Positions 22,201-36,450 of a DNA stretch of 64,000 bases are shown one piece after another. Source of the DNA: Eledone cirrhosa (taxonomy: Eukaryota > Mollusca > Cephalopoda > Octopoda > Eledonidae). Below the pieces are notes generated by a model, which was given only the letters and a program-made list of their open reading frames with translations, had not been told where the DNA came from and ran no database searches. How positions within the stretch are numbered: position 1 is the stretch's first letter; every line of letters starts with the position of its first letter. The stretch is from positions 32,190,095 to 32,254,094 of the forward strand of contig OZ024748.1 of assembly GCA_964016885.1 (NCBI GenBank). The letters are read 5' to 3'. The translations under genes were made by a program, and so were the position numbers.

Positions 22201-23510
22201 AAAGTCTATTGCAAAATACATTATACAGACATCCATATTTATATTGCTATTTCATAGCTCCAATTCTAATTTTTAATTTCTGCCTGACCAACAATTGCTC
22301 TGTATAATCAGCTCCTGATTATTTACTAGAATTCTATAAGAATATAACATCAGTAATCTCAGTAGACAGGACGTGTAGTTAGCCTTGATAAGCTTCAACA
22401 AAAGCGAAACAAGGCCCTTGTCGGCTTATCTCCCCTGTTTGCTGAGATTAAAATAAGTGAATTTATCACTACTCTAAAACAATAGCATACGGTCTTCAAA
22501 ATGCTTTTTATTAAGCATAAAGTCTATTGCAAAATACATTATACAGACATCCATATTTATATTGCTATTTCATAGCTCCAATTCTAATTTTTAATTTCTG
22601 CCTGACCAACAATCGCTCTGTATAATCAGCTCCTGATTATTTACTAGAATTCTATAAGAATATAACATAAGTAATCTCAGTAGACAGGAGGGTTAGTTAG
22701 CCTTGATAAGCTTCAACAAAAGCGAAACAAGGCCCTTGTCGGCTTATCTGCTCTGTTTGCTGAGATTAAAGTAAGTGAATTTGTCACTACTCTAAAACAA
22801 TAGCATACGGTCTTCAAAATGCTTTTAATTAAGCATAAAGTGTATTGCAAAATACATTATATATACATCCATATATATATTGCTATTTCAGAGCTCCAAT
22901 TCTAATTTTTAATTTCTGCCTGACCAACAATCGCTCTGTATAATCAGCTCCTGATTATTTACTGGAATTCTATAAGAATATAACATCAGTAATCTCAGTA
23001 GACAGGAGGGTTAGTTAGCCTTGATAAGCTTCAACAAAAGCGAAACAAGGCCCTTGTCGGCTTATCTGCTCTGTTTGCTGAGATTAAAGTAAGTGAATTT
23101 GTCACTACTCTAAAACAATAGCATACGGTCTTCAAAATGCTTTTAATTAAGCATAAAGTGTATTGCAAAATACATTATATATACATCCATATATATATTG
23201 CTATTTCAGAGCTCCAATTCTAATTTTTAATTTCTGCCTGACCAACAATCGCTCTGTATAATCAGCTCCTGATTATTTACTGGAATTCTATAAGAATATA
23301 AAATCAGTAATCTCAGTAGACAGGAGGGGTAGTTAGCCTTGATAAGCTTCAACAAAAGTGAAACAAGGCCCTTGTCGGCTTATCTCCCCTGATTGCTGAG
23401 ATTAAAGTAAGTGAATTTGTCACTACTCTAAAACAATAGCATACGGTCTTCAAAATGCTTTTAATTAAGCACAAAGTGTATTGCAAAATACATTATATAT
23501 ACATCCATAT
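19055..23510 (+). repeat. 2228-bp higher-order repeat (7-mer), two copies
   Basis: CTTTAAAAC lies at 19290 and 21518, and AAAAGTGAAAC with CTGATTGCTGAG near 21131 and 23359; each pair is 2228 bp apart. The unit includes an internal doublet of GGACGTGTAG/ACAGACATCC monomers and a doublet of TTTACTGGAATTC monomers. One unit-specific difference is AACATCAG against AAAATCAG near 23300. Confidence 0.85.
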
Positions 23511-26500
23511 ATATATTGCTATTTCAGAGCTCCAATTCTAATTTTTAATTTCTGCCTGACCAACAATCGCTCTGTATAATCAGCTCCTGATTATTTACTA
23601 GAATTCTTTAAGAATATAACATAAGTAATCTCAGTAGACAGGACGGGTAGTTAGCCTTGATAAGCTTCAACAAAAGCGAAACAAGGCCCTTGTCGGCTTA
23701 TCTCCCCTGTTTGCTGAGATTAAAGTAAATTAATTTGTCACTACTCTAAAACAATAGCATACGGTCTGCAAATGCTTTTAATTAAGCATAAAGTCTATTG
23801 CAAAATACATTATATATACATCCATATATATATTGCTATTTCAGAGCTCCAATTCTAATTTTTAAGTTCTGCCTGACCAACAATCGCTCTGTATAATCAG
23901 CTCCTGATTATTTACTAGAATTCTATAAGAATATAACATCAGTAATCTCAGTAGACAGGACGGGTAGTTAGCCTTGATAAGCTTCAACGAAAGCGAAACA
24001 AGGCCCTTGTCGGCTTATCTCCCCTGTTTGCTGAGATTAAAGTAAGTGAATTTGTAACTACTCTAAAACAATAGCATACGGTCTTCAAAATGCTTTTAAT
24101 TAAGCACAAAGTGTATTGTAAAATACATTATATATACATCCATATATATATTGCTATTTCAGAGCTCCAATACTAATTTTTAATTTCTGCCTGACCAACA
24201 ATCGCTCTGTATAATCAGCTCCTGATTATTTACTAGAATTCTATGAGAATATAACATCAGTAATCTCAGTAGACAGGACGGGTAGCTAGCCTTGATAAGC
24301 TTCAACAAAAGCGAAACAAGGCCCTTGTCGGCTTATCTCCCCTGTTTGCTGAGATGAAAGTAAATGAATTTGTCACTACTCTAAAACAATAGCATACGGT
24401 CTGCAAAATGCTTTTAATTAAGCATAAAGTCTATTGCAAAATACATTATATATACATCCATATATATATATTGCTATTTCAGAGCTCCAATACTAATTTT
24501 TAATTTCTGCCTGACCAACAATCGCTCTGTATAATCAGCTCCTGATTATTTACTAGAATTCTATAAGAATATAACATCAGTAATCTCAGTAGACAGGAGG
24601 GGTAGTTAGCCTTGATAAGCTTCAACAAAAGCGAAACAAGGCCCTTGTCGGCTTATCTCCCCTGTTTGCTGAGATGAAAGAAAGTGAATTTGTCACTACT
24701 CTAAAACAATAGCATACAGTCTTCAAAATGCTTTTAATTAAGCATAAAGTCTATTGCAAAATACATTATATATACATCCATATATATATATTGCTATTTC
24801 AGAGCTCCAATTCTAATTTTTAATTTCTGCCTGACCAACAATCGCTCTCTATAATCAGCTCCTGATTATATACTAGAATTCTATAAGAATATAACATCAT
24901 TAATCTCAGTAGACAGGACGGGTAGTTAGCCTTGATAAGCTTCAACAAAAGCGAAACAAGGCCCTTGTCGGCTTATCTCCCCTGTTTGCTGAGATTAAAG
25001 TAAATTAATTTGTCACTACTCTAAAACAATAGCATACGGTCTGCAAATGCTTTTAATTAAGCATAAAGTCTATTGCAAAATACATTATATATACATCCAT
25101 ATATATATTGCTATTTCAGAGCTCCAATTCTAATTTTTAATTTCTGCCTGACCAACAATCGCTCTGTATAATCAGCTCCTGATTATTTACTAGAATTCTA
25201 TAAGAATATAACATCAGTAATCTCAGTAGACAGGACGGGTAGTTAGCCTTGATAAGCTTCAACGAAAGCGAAACAAGGCCCTTGTCGGCTTATCTCCCCT
25301 GTTTGCTGAGATTAAAGTAAATGAATTCGTCACTACTCTAAAACAATAGCATACGGTCTGCAAAATGCTTTTAATTAAGCATAAAGTCTATTGCAAAATA
25401 CATTATATATACATCCATATATATATTGCTATTTCAGAGCTCCAATACTAATTTTTAATTTCTGCCTGACCAACAATCGCTCTGTATAATCAGCACCTGA
25501 TTATTTACTAGAATTCTATAAGAATATAACATCAGTAATCTCAGTAGACAGGAGGGGTAGTTAGCCTTGATAAGCTTCAACAAAAGCGAAACAAGGCCCT
25601 TGTCGGCTTATCTCCCCTGTGTGCTGAGATTAAAGTAAGTGAATTTGTCACTACTCTAAAACAATAGCATACGGTCTTCAAAATGCTTTTAATTAAGCAT
25701 AAAGTCTATTGCAAAATACATTATATATACATCCATATATATATATGTTGCTATTTCAGAGCTCCAATTCTAATTTTTAATTTCTGCCTGACCAGCAATC
25801 GCTCTGTATAATCAGCTCCTGATTATTTACTAGAACTCAATAAGAATATTACATCAGTAATCTCAGTAGACAGGAGGGTTAGTTAGCCTTGATAAGCTTC
25901 AACAAAAGCGAAACAAGGCCCTTGTCGGCTTATCTCCCCTGCTTGCTGAGATTAAAATAAGTGAATTTGTCACTATTCTAAAACAATAGCATACGGTCTT
26001 CAAAATGCTTTTAATTAAGCATAAAGTCTATTGCAAAATACATTATATATACATCCATATATATATTGCTATTTCAGAGCTCCAATTCTAATTTTTAATT
26101 TCTGCCTGACCAACAATCGCTCTGTATAATCAGCTCCTGATTATTTACTAGAATTCTTTAAGAATATAACATAAGTAATCTCAGTAGACAGGACGGGTAG
26201 TTAGCCTTGATAAGCTTCAACAAAAGCGAAACAAGGCCCTTGTCGGCTTATCTCCCCTGTTTGCTGAGATTAAAGTAAATGAATTTGTCACTACTCTAAA
26301 ACAATAGCATACGGTCTGCAAATGCTTTTAATTAAGCATAAAGTCTATTGCAAAATACATTATATATACATCCATATATATATTGCTATTTCAGAGCTCC
26401 AATTCTAATTTTTAATTTCTGCCTGACCAACAATCGCTCTGTATAATCAGCTCCTGATTATTTACTAGAATTCTATAAGAATATAAGATCAGTAATCTCA

Positions 26501-29500
26501 GTAGACAGGAGGGGTAGTTAGCCTTGATAAGCTTCAACAAAAGCGAAACAAGGCCCTTGTCGGCTTATCTCCCCTGTTTGCTGAGATTAAAGTAAATTAA
26601 TTTGTCACTACTCTAAAACAATAGCATACGGTCTGCAAATGCTTTTAATTAAGCATAAAGTCTATTGCAAAATACATTATATATACATCCATATATATAT
26701 TGCTATTTCAGAGCTCCAATTCTAATTTTTAATTTCTGCCTGACCAACAATCGCTCTGTATAATCAGCTCCTGATTATTTACTAGAATTCTATAAGAATA
26801 TAACTTCAATAATCTCAGTAGACAGGACGGGTAGTTAGCCTTGATAAGCTTCAACGAAAGCGAAACAAGGCCCTTGTCGGCTTATCTCCCCTGTTTGCTG
26901 AGATTAAAGTAAATGAATTTGTCACTACTCTAAAACAATAGCATACGGTCTGCAAAATGCTTTTAATTAAGCATAAAGTCTATTGCAAAATACATTATAT
27001 ATACATCCATATATATATTGCTATTTCAGAGCTCCAATACTAATTTTTAATTTCTGCCTGACCAACAATCGCTCTGTATAATCAGCTCCTGATTATTTAC
27101 TAGAATTCTATAAGAATATAACATCAGTAATCTCAGTAGACAGGAGGGGTAGTTAGCCTTGATAAGCTTCAACAAAAGCGAAACGAGGCCCTTGTCGGCT
27201 TATCTCCCCTGTGTGCTGATATTAAAGTAAGTGAATTTGTCACTACTCTAAAACAATAGCATACGGTCTTCAAAATGCTTTTAATTAAGCATAAAGTCTA
27301 TTGCAAAATACATTATATATACATCCATATATATATATGTTGCTATTTCAGAGCTCCAATTCTAATTTTTAATTTCTGCCTGACCAACAATCGCTCTGTA
27401 TAATCAGCTCCTGATTATTTACTAGAACTCAATAAGAATATTACATCAGTAATCTAAGTAGACAGGAGGGTTAGTTAGCCTTGATAAGCTTCAACAAAAG
27501 CGAAACAAGGCCCTTGTCGGCTTATCTCCCCTGTTTGCTGAGATGAAAGAAAGTGAATTTGTCACTACTCTAAAACAATAGCATACAGTCTTCAAAATGC
27601 TTTTAATTAAGCATAAAGTCTATTGCAAAATACATTATATATACATCCATATATATATATTGCTATTTCAGAGCTCCAATTCTAATTTTTAATTTCTGCC
27701 TGACCAACAATCGCTCTCTATAATCAGCTCCTGATTATATACTAGAATTCTATAAGAATATAACATCATTAATCTCAGTAGACAGGACGGGTAGTTAGCC
27801 TTGATAAGCTTCAACAAAAGCGAAACAAGGCCCTTGTCGGCTTATCTCCCCTGTTTGCTGAGATTAAAGTAAATTAATTTGTCACTACTCTAAAACAATA
27901 GCATACGGTCTGCAAATGCTTTTAATTAAGCATAAAGTCTATTGCAAAATACATTATATATACATCCATATATATATTGCTATTTCAGAGCTCCAATTCT
28001 AATTTTTAATTTCTGCCTGACCAACAATCGCTCTGTATAATCAGCTCCTGATTATTTACTAGAATTCTATAAGAATATAACATCAGTAATCTCAGTAGAC
28101 AGGACGGGTAGTTAGCCTTGATAAGCTTCAACGAAAGCGAAACAAGGCCCTTGTCGGCTTATCTCCCCTGTTTGCTGAGATTAAAGTAAATGAATTCGTC
28201 ACTACTCTAAAACAATAGCATACGGTCTGCAAAATGCTTTTAATTAAGCATAAAGTCTATTGCAAAATACATTATATATACATCCATATATATATTGCTA
28301 TTTCAGAGCTCCAATACTAATTTTTAATTTCTGCCTGACCAACAATCGCTCTGTATAATCAGCACCTGATTATTTACTAGAATTCTATAAGAATATAACA
28401 ACAGTAATCTCAGTAGACAGGAGGGGTAGTTAGCCTTGATAAGCTTCAACAAAAGCGAAACAAGGCCCTTGTCGGCTTATCTCCCCTGTGTGCTGAGATT
28501 AAAGTAAGTGAATTTGTCACTACTCTAAAACAATAGCATACGGTCTTCAAAATGCTTTTAATTAAGCATAAAGTCTATTGCAAAATACATTATATATACA
28601 TCCATATATATATATGTTGCTATTTCAGAGCTCCAATTCTAATTTTTAATTTCTGCCTGACCAGCAATCGCTCTGTATAATCAGCTCCTGATTATTTACT
28701 AGAACTCAATAAGAATATTACATCAGTAATCTCAGTAGACAGGAGGGTTAGTTAGCCTTGATAAGCTTCAACAAAAGCGAAACAAGGCCCTTGTCGGCTT
28801 ATCTCCCCTGCTTGCTGAGATTAAAATAAGTGAATTTATCACTACTCTAAAACAATAGCATACGGTCTTCAAAATGCTTTTTATTAAGCATAAAGTCTAT
28901 TGCAAAATACATTATACAGACATCCATATTTATATTGCTATTTCATAGCTCCAATTCTAATTTTTAATTTCTGCCTGACCAACAATCGCTCTGTATAATC
29001 AGCTCCTGATTATTTACTAGAATTCTATAAGAATATAACATAAGTAATCTCAGTAGACAGGAGGGTTAGTTAGCCTTGATAAGCTTCAACAAAAGCGAAA
29101 CAAGGCCCTTGTCGGCTTATCTGCTCTGTTTGCTGAGATTAAAGTAAGTGAATTTGTCACTACTCTAAAACAATAGCATACGGTCTTCAAAATGCTTTTA
29201 ATTAAGCATAAAGTGTATTGCAAAATACATTATATATACATCCATATATATATTGCTATTTCAGAGCTCCAATTCTAATTTTTAATTTCTGCCTGACCAA
29301 CAATCGCTCTGTATAATCAGCTCCTGATTATTTACTGGAATTCTATAAGAATATAACATCAGTAATCTCAGTAGACAGGAGGGTTAGTTAGCCTTGATAA
29401 GCTTCAACAAAAGCGAAACAAGGCCCTTGTCGGCTTATCTGCTCTGTTTGCTGAGATTAAAGTAAGTGAATTTGTCACTACTCTAAAACAATAGCATACG

Positions 29501-32500
29501 GTCTTCAAAATGCTTTTAATTAAGCACAAAGTGTATTGCAAAATACATTATATATACATCCATATATATATTGCTATTTCAGAGCTCCAATTCTAATTTT
29601 TAATTTCTGCCTGACCAACAATCGCTCTGTATAATCAGCTCCTGATTATTTACTAGAATTCTTTAAGAATATAACATAAGTAATCTCAGTAGACAGGACG
29701 GGTAGTTAGCCTTGATAAGCTTCAACAAAAGCGAAACAAGGCCCTTGTCGGCTTATCTCCCCTGTTTGCTGAGATTAAAGTAAATTAATTTGTCACTACT
29801 CTAAAACAATAGCATACGGTCTGCAAATGCTTTTAATTAAGCATAAAGTCTATTGCAAAATACATTATATATACATCCATATATATATTGCTATTTCAGA
29901 GCTCCAATTCTAATTTTTAAGTTCTGCCTGACCAACAATCGCTCTGTATAATCAGCTCCTGATTATTTACTAGAATTCTATAAGAATATAACATCAGTAA
30001 TCTCAGTAGACAGGACGGGTAGTTAGCCTTGATAAGCTTCAACGAAAGCGAAACAAGGCCCTTGTCGGCTTATCTCCCCTGTTTGCTGAGATTAAAGTAA
30101 GTGAATTTGTAACTACTCTAAAACAATAGCATACGGTCTTCAAAATGCTTTTAATTAAGCACAAAGTGTATTGTAAAATACATTATATATACATCCATAT
30201 ATATATTGCTATTTCAGAGCTCCAATACTAATTTTTAATTTCTGCCTGACCAACAATCGCTCTGTATAATCAGCTCCTGATTATTTACTAGAATTCTATG
30301 AGAATATAACATCAGTAATCTCAGTAGACAGGACGGGTAGCTAGCCTTGATAAGCTTCAACAAAAGCGAAACAAGGCCCTTGTCGGCTTATCTCCCCTGT
30401 TTGCTGAGATGAAAGTAAATGAATTTGTCACTACTCTAAAACAATAGCATACGGTCTGCAAAATGCTTTTAATTAAGCATAAAGTCTATTGCAAAATACA
30501 TTATATATACATCCATATATATATATTGCTATTTCAGAGCTCCAATACTAATTTTTAATTTCTGCCTGACCAACAATCGCTCTGTATAATCAGCTCCTGA
30601 TTATTTACTAGAATTCTATAAGAATATAACATCAGTAATCTCAGTAGACAGGAGGGGTAGTTAGCCTTGATAAGCTTCAACAAAAGCGAAACAAGGCCCT
30701 TGTCGGCTTATCTCCCCTGTTTGCTGAGATGAAAGAAAGTGAATTTGTCACTACTCTAAAACAATAGCATACAGTCTTCAAAATGCTTTTAATTAAGCAT
30801 AAAGTCTATTGCAAAATACATTATATATACATCCATATATATATATTGCTATTTCAGAGCTCCAATTCTAATTTTTAATTTCTGCCTGACCAACAATCGC
30901 TCTCTATAATCAGCTCCTGATTATATACTAGAATTCTATAAGAATATAACATCATTAATCTCAGTAGACAGGACGGGTAGTTAGCCTTGATAAGCTTCAA
31001 CAAAAGCGAAACAAGGCCCTTGTCGGCTTATCTCCCCTGTTTGCTGAGATTAAAGTAAATTAATTTGTCACTACTCTAAAACAATAGCATACGGTCTGCA
31101 AATGCTTTTAATTAAGCATAAAGTCTATTGCAAAATACATTATATATACATCCATATATATATTGCTATTTCAGAGCTCCAATTCTAATTTTTAATTTCT
31201 GCCTGACCAACAATCGCTCTGTATAATCAGCTCCTGATTATTTACTAGAATTCTATAAGAATATAACATCAGTAATCTCAGTAGACAGGACGGGTAGTTA
31301 GCCTTGATAAGCTTCAACGAAAGCGAAACAAGGCCCTTGTCGGCTTATCTCCCCTGTTTGCTGAGATTAAAGTAAATGAATTCGTCACTACTCTAAAACA
31401 ATAGCATACGGTCTGCAAAATGCTTTTAATTAAGCATAAAGTCTATTGCAAAATACATTATATATACATCCATATATATATTGCTATTTCAGAGCTCCAA
31501 TACTAATTTTTAATTTCTGCCTGACCAACAATCGCTCTGTATAATCAGCACCTGATTATTTACTAGAATTCTATAAGAATATAACATCAGTAATCTCAGT
31601 AGACAGGAGGGGTAGTTAGCCTTGATAAGCTTCAACAAAAGCGAAACAAGGCCCTTGTCGGCTTATCTCCCCTGTGTGCTGAGATTAAAGTAAGTGAATT
31701 TGTCACTACTCTAAAACAATAGCATACGGTCTTCAAAATGCTTTTAATTAAGCATAAAGTCTATTGCAAAATACATTATATATACATCCATATATATATA
31801 TGTTGCTATTTCAGAGCTCCAATTCTAATTTTTAATTTCTGCCTGACCAGCAATCGCTCTGTATAATCAGCTCCTGATTATTTACTAGAACTCAATAAGA
31901 ATATTACATCAGTAATCTCAGTAGACAGGAGGGTTAGTTAGCCTTGATAAGCTTCAACAAAAGCGAAACAAGGCCCTTGTCGGCTTATCTCCCCTGCTTG
32001 CTGAGATTAAAATAAGTGAATTTGTCACTATTCTAAAACAATAGCATACGGTCTTCAAAATGCTTTTAATTAAGCATAAAGTCTATTGCAAAATACATTA
32101 TATATACATCCATATATATATTGCTATTTCAGAGCTCCAATTCTAATTTTTAATTTCTGCCTGACCAACAATCGCTCTGTATAATCAGCTCCTGATTATT
32201 TACTAGAATTCTTTAAGAATATAACATAAGTAATCTCAGTAGACAGGACGGGTAGTTAGCCTTGATAAGCTTCAACAAAAGCGAAACAAGGCCCTTGTCG
32301 GCTTATCTCCCCTGTTTGCTGAGATTAAAGTAAATGAATTTGTCACTACTCTAAAACAATAGCATACGGTCTGCAAATGCTTTTAATTAAGCATAAAGTC
32401 TATTGCAAAATACATTATATATACATCCATATATATATTGCTATTTCAGAGCTCCAATTCTAATTTTTAATTTCTGCCTGACCAACAATCGCTCTGTATA

Positions 32501-35500
32501 ATCAGCTCCTGATTATTTACTAGAATTCTATAAGAATATAAGATCAGTAATCTCAGTAGACAGGAGGGGTAGTTAGCCTTGATAAGCTTCAACAAAAGCG
32601 AAACAAGGCCCTTGTCGGCTTATCTCCCCTGTTTGCTGAGATTAAAGTAAATTAATTTGTCACTACTCTAAAACAATAGCATACGGTCTGCAAATGCTTT
32701 TAATTAAGCATAAAGTCTATTGCAAAATACATTATATATACATCCATATATATATTGCTATTTCAGAGCTCCAATTCTAATTTTTAATTTCTGCCTGACC
32801 AACAATCGCTCTGTATAATCAGCTCCTGATTATTTACTAGAATTCTATAAGAATATAACTTCAATAATCTCAGTAGACAGGACGGGTAGTTAGCCTTGAT
32901 AAGCTTCAACGAAAGCGAAACAAGGCCCTTGTCGGCTTATCTCCCCTGTTTGCTGAGATTAAAGTAAATGAATTTGTCACTACTCTAAAACAATAGCATA
33001 CGGTCTGCAAAATGCTTTTAATTAAGCATAAAGTCTATTGCAAAATACATTATATATACATCCATATATATATTGCTATTTCAGAGCTCCAATACTAATT
33101 TTTAATTTCTGCCTGACCAACAATCGCTCTGTATAATCAGCTCCTGATTATTTACTAGAATTCTATAAGAATATAACATCAGTAATCTCAGTAGACAGGA
33201 GGGGTAGTTAGCCTTGATAAGCTTCAACAAAAGCGAAACGAGGCCCTTGTCGGCTTATCTCCCCTGTGTGCTGATATTAAAGTAAGTGAATTTGTCACTA
33301 CTCTAAAACAATAGCATACGGTCTTCAAAATGCTTTTAATTAAGCATAAAGTCTATTGCAAAATACATTATATATACATCCATATATATATATGTTGCTA
33401 TTTCAGAGCTCCAATTCTAATTTTTAATTTCTGCCTGACCAACAATCGCTCTGTATAATCAGCTCCTGATTATTTACTAGAACTCAATAAGAATATTACA
33501 TCAGTAATCTAAGTAGACAGGAGGGTTAGTTAGCCTTGATAAGCTTCAACAAAAGCGAAACAAGGCCCTTGTCGGCTTATCTCCCCTGTTTGCTGAGATG
33601 AAAGAAAGTGAATTTGTCACTACTCTAAAACAATAGCATACAGTCTTCAAAATGCTTTTAATTAAGCATAAAGTCTATTGCAAAATACATTATATATACA
33701 TCCATATATATATATTGCTATTTCAGAGCTCCAATTCTAATTTTTAATTTCTGCCTGACCAACAATCGCTCTCTATAATCAGCTCCTGATTATATACTAG
33801 AATTCTATAAGAATATAACATCATTAATCTCAGTAGACAGGACGGGTAGTTAGCCTTGATAAGCTTCAACAAAAGCGAAACAAGGCCCTTGTCGGCTTAT
33901 CTCCCCTGTTTGCTGAGATTAAAGTAAATTAATTTGTCACTACTCTAAAACAATAGCATACGGTCTGCAAATGCTTTTAATTAAGCATAAAGTCTATTGC
34001 AAAATACATTATATATACATCCATATATATATTGCTATTTCAGAGCTCCAATTCTAATTTTTAATTTCTGCCTGACCAACAATCGCTCTGTATAATCAGC
34101 TCCTGATTATTTACTAGAATTCTATAAGAATATAACATCAGTAATCTCAGTAGACAGGACGGGTAGTTAGCCTTGATAAGCTTCAACGAAAGCGAAACAA
34201 GGCCCTTGTCGGCTTATCTCCCCTGTTTGCTGAGATTAAAGTAAATGAATTCGTCACTACTCTAAAACAATAGCATACGGTCTGCAAAATGCTTTTAATT
34301 AAGCATAAAGTCTATTGCAAAATACATTATATATACATCCATATATATATTGCTATTTCAGAGCTCCAATACTAATTTTTAATTTCTGCCTGACCAACAA
34401 TCGCTCTGTATAATCAGCACCTGATTATTTACTAGAATTCTATAAGAATATAACAACAGTAATCTCAGTAGACAGGAGGGGTAGTTAGCCTTGATAAGCT
34501 TCAACAAAAGCGAAACAAGGCCCTTGTCGGCTTATCTCCCCTGTGTGCTGAGATTAAAGTAAGTGAATTTGTCACTACTCTAAAACAATAGCATACGGTC
34601 TTCAAAATGCTTTTAATTAAGCATAAAGTCTATTGCAAAATACATTATATATACATCCATATATATATATGTTGCTATTTCAGAGCTCCAATTCTAATTT
34701 TTAATTTCTGCCTGACCAGCAATCGCTCTGTATAATCAGCTCCTGATTATTTACTAGAACTCAATAAGAATATTACATCAGTAATCTCAGTAGACAGGAG
34801 GGTTAGTTAGCCTTGATAAGCTTCAACAAAAGCGAAACAAGGCCCTTGTCGGCTTATCTCCCCTGCTTGCTGAGATTAAAATAAGTGAATTTGTCACTAT
34901 TCTAAAACAATAGCATACGGTCTTCAAAATGCTTTTAATTAAGCATAAAGTCTATTGCAAAATACATTATATATACATCCATATATATATTGCTATTTCA
35001 GAGCTCCAATTCTAATTTTTAATTTCTGCCTGACCAACAATCGCTCTGTATAATCAGCTCCTGATTATTTACTAGAATTCTTTAAGAATATAACATAAGT
35101 AATCTCAGTAGACAGGACGGGTAGTTAGCCTTGATAAGCTTCAACAAAAGCGAAACAAGGCCCTTGTCGGCTTATCTCCCCTGTTTGCTGAGATTAAAGT
35201 AAATGAATTTGTCACTACTCTAAAACAATAGCATACGGTCTGCAAATGCTTTTAATTAAGCATAAAGTCTATTGCAAAATACATTATATATACATCCATA
35301 TATATATTGCTATTTCAGAGCTCCAATTCTAATTTTTAATTTCTGCCTGACCAACAATCGCTCTGTATAATCAGCTCCTGATTATTTACTAGAATTCTAT
35401 AAGAATATAAGATCAGTAATCTCAGTAGACAGGAGGGGTAGTTAGCCTTGATAAGCTTCAACAAAAGCGAAACAAGGCCCTTGTCGGCTTATCTCCCCTG

Positions 35501-36450
35501 TTTGCTGAGATTAAAGTAAATTAATTTGTCACTACTCTAAAACAATAGCATACGGTCTGCAAATGCTTTTAATTAAGCATAAAGTCTATTGCAAAATACA
35601 TTATATATACATCCATATATATATTGCTATTTCAGAGCTCCAATTCTAATTTTTAATTTCTGCCTTACCAACAATCGCTCTGTATAATCAGCTCCTGATT
35701 ATTTACTAGAATTCTATAAGAATATAACTTCAATAATCTCAGTAGACAGGACGGGTAGTTAGCCTTGATAAGCTTCAACGAAAGCGAAACAAGGCCCTTG
35801 TCGGCTTATCTCCCCTGTTTGCTGAGATTAAAGTAAATGAATTTGTCACTACTCTAAAACAATAGCATACGGTCTGCAAAATGCTTTTAATTAAGCATAA
35901 AGTCTATTGCAAAATACATTATATATACATCCATATATATATTGCTATTTCAGAGCTCCAATACTAATTTTTAATTTCTGCCTGACCAACAATCGCTCTG
36001 TATAATCAGCTCCTGATTATTTACTAGAATTCTATAAGAATATAACATCAGTAATCTCAGTAGACAGGAGGGGTAGTTAGCCTTGATAAGCTTCAACAAA
36101 AGCGAAACGAGGCCCTTGTCGGCTTATCTCCCCTGTGTGCTGATATTAAAGTAAGTGAATTTGTCACTACTCTAAAACAATAGCATACGGTCTTCAAAAT
36201 GCTTTTAATTAAGCATAAAGTCTATTGCAAAATACATTATATATACATCCATATATATATATGTTGCTATTTCAGAGCTCCAATTCTAATTTTTAATTTC
36301 TGCCTGACCAACAATCGCTCTGTATAATCAGCTCCTGATTATTTACTAGAACTCAATAAGAATATTACATCAGTAATCTAAGTAGACAGGAGGGTTAGTT
36401 AGCCTTGATAAGCTTCAACAAAAGCGAAACAAGGCCCTTGTCGGCTTATC
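23460..36450 (+). repeat. Alternating 2869/3186-bp higher-order repeats (9-mer/10-mer; 6055 bp combined)
   Basis: ACCAGCAATCG lies at 25791, 28660, 31846 and 34715, giving spacings of 2869, 3186 and 2869. GAATTCGTCAC at 25323, 28192 and 31378 gives the same values. The marker TTTAAGTTCTG at 23861 and 29916, and AACAACAG at about 28398 and 34453, show the combined 6055-bp period. A piece at about 28830-29515 is instead a copy of 22455-23140 (offset 6373). This shows a monomer loss between the two long copies. Confidence 0.8.
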
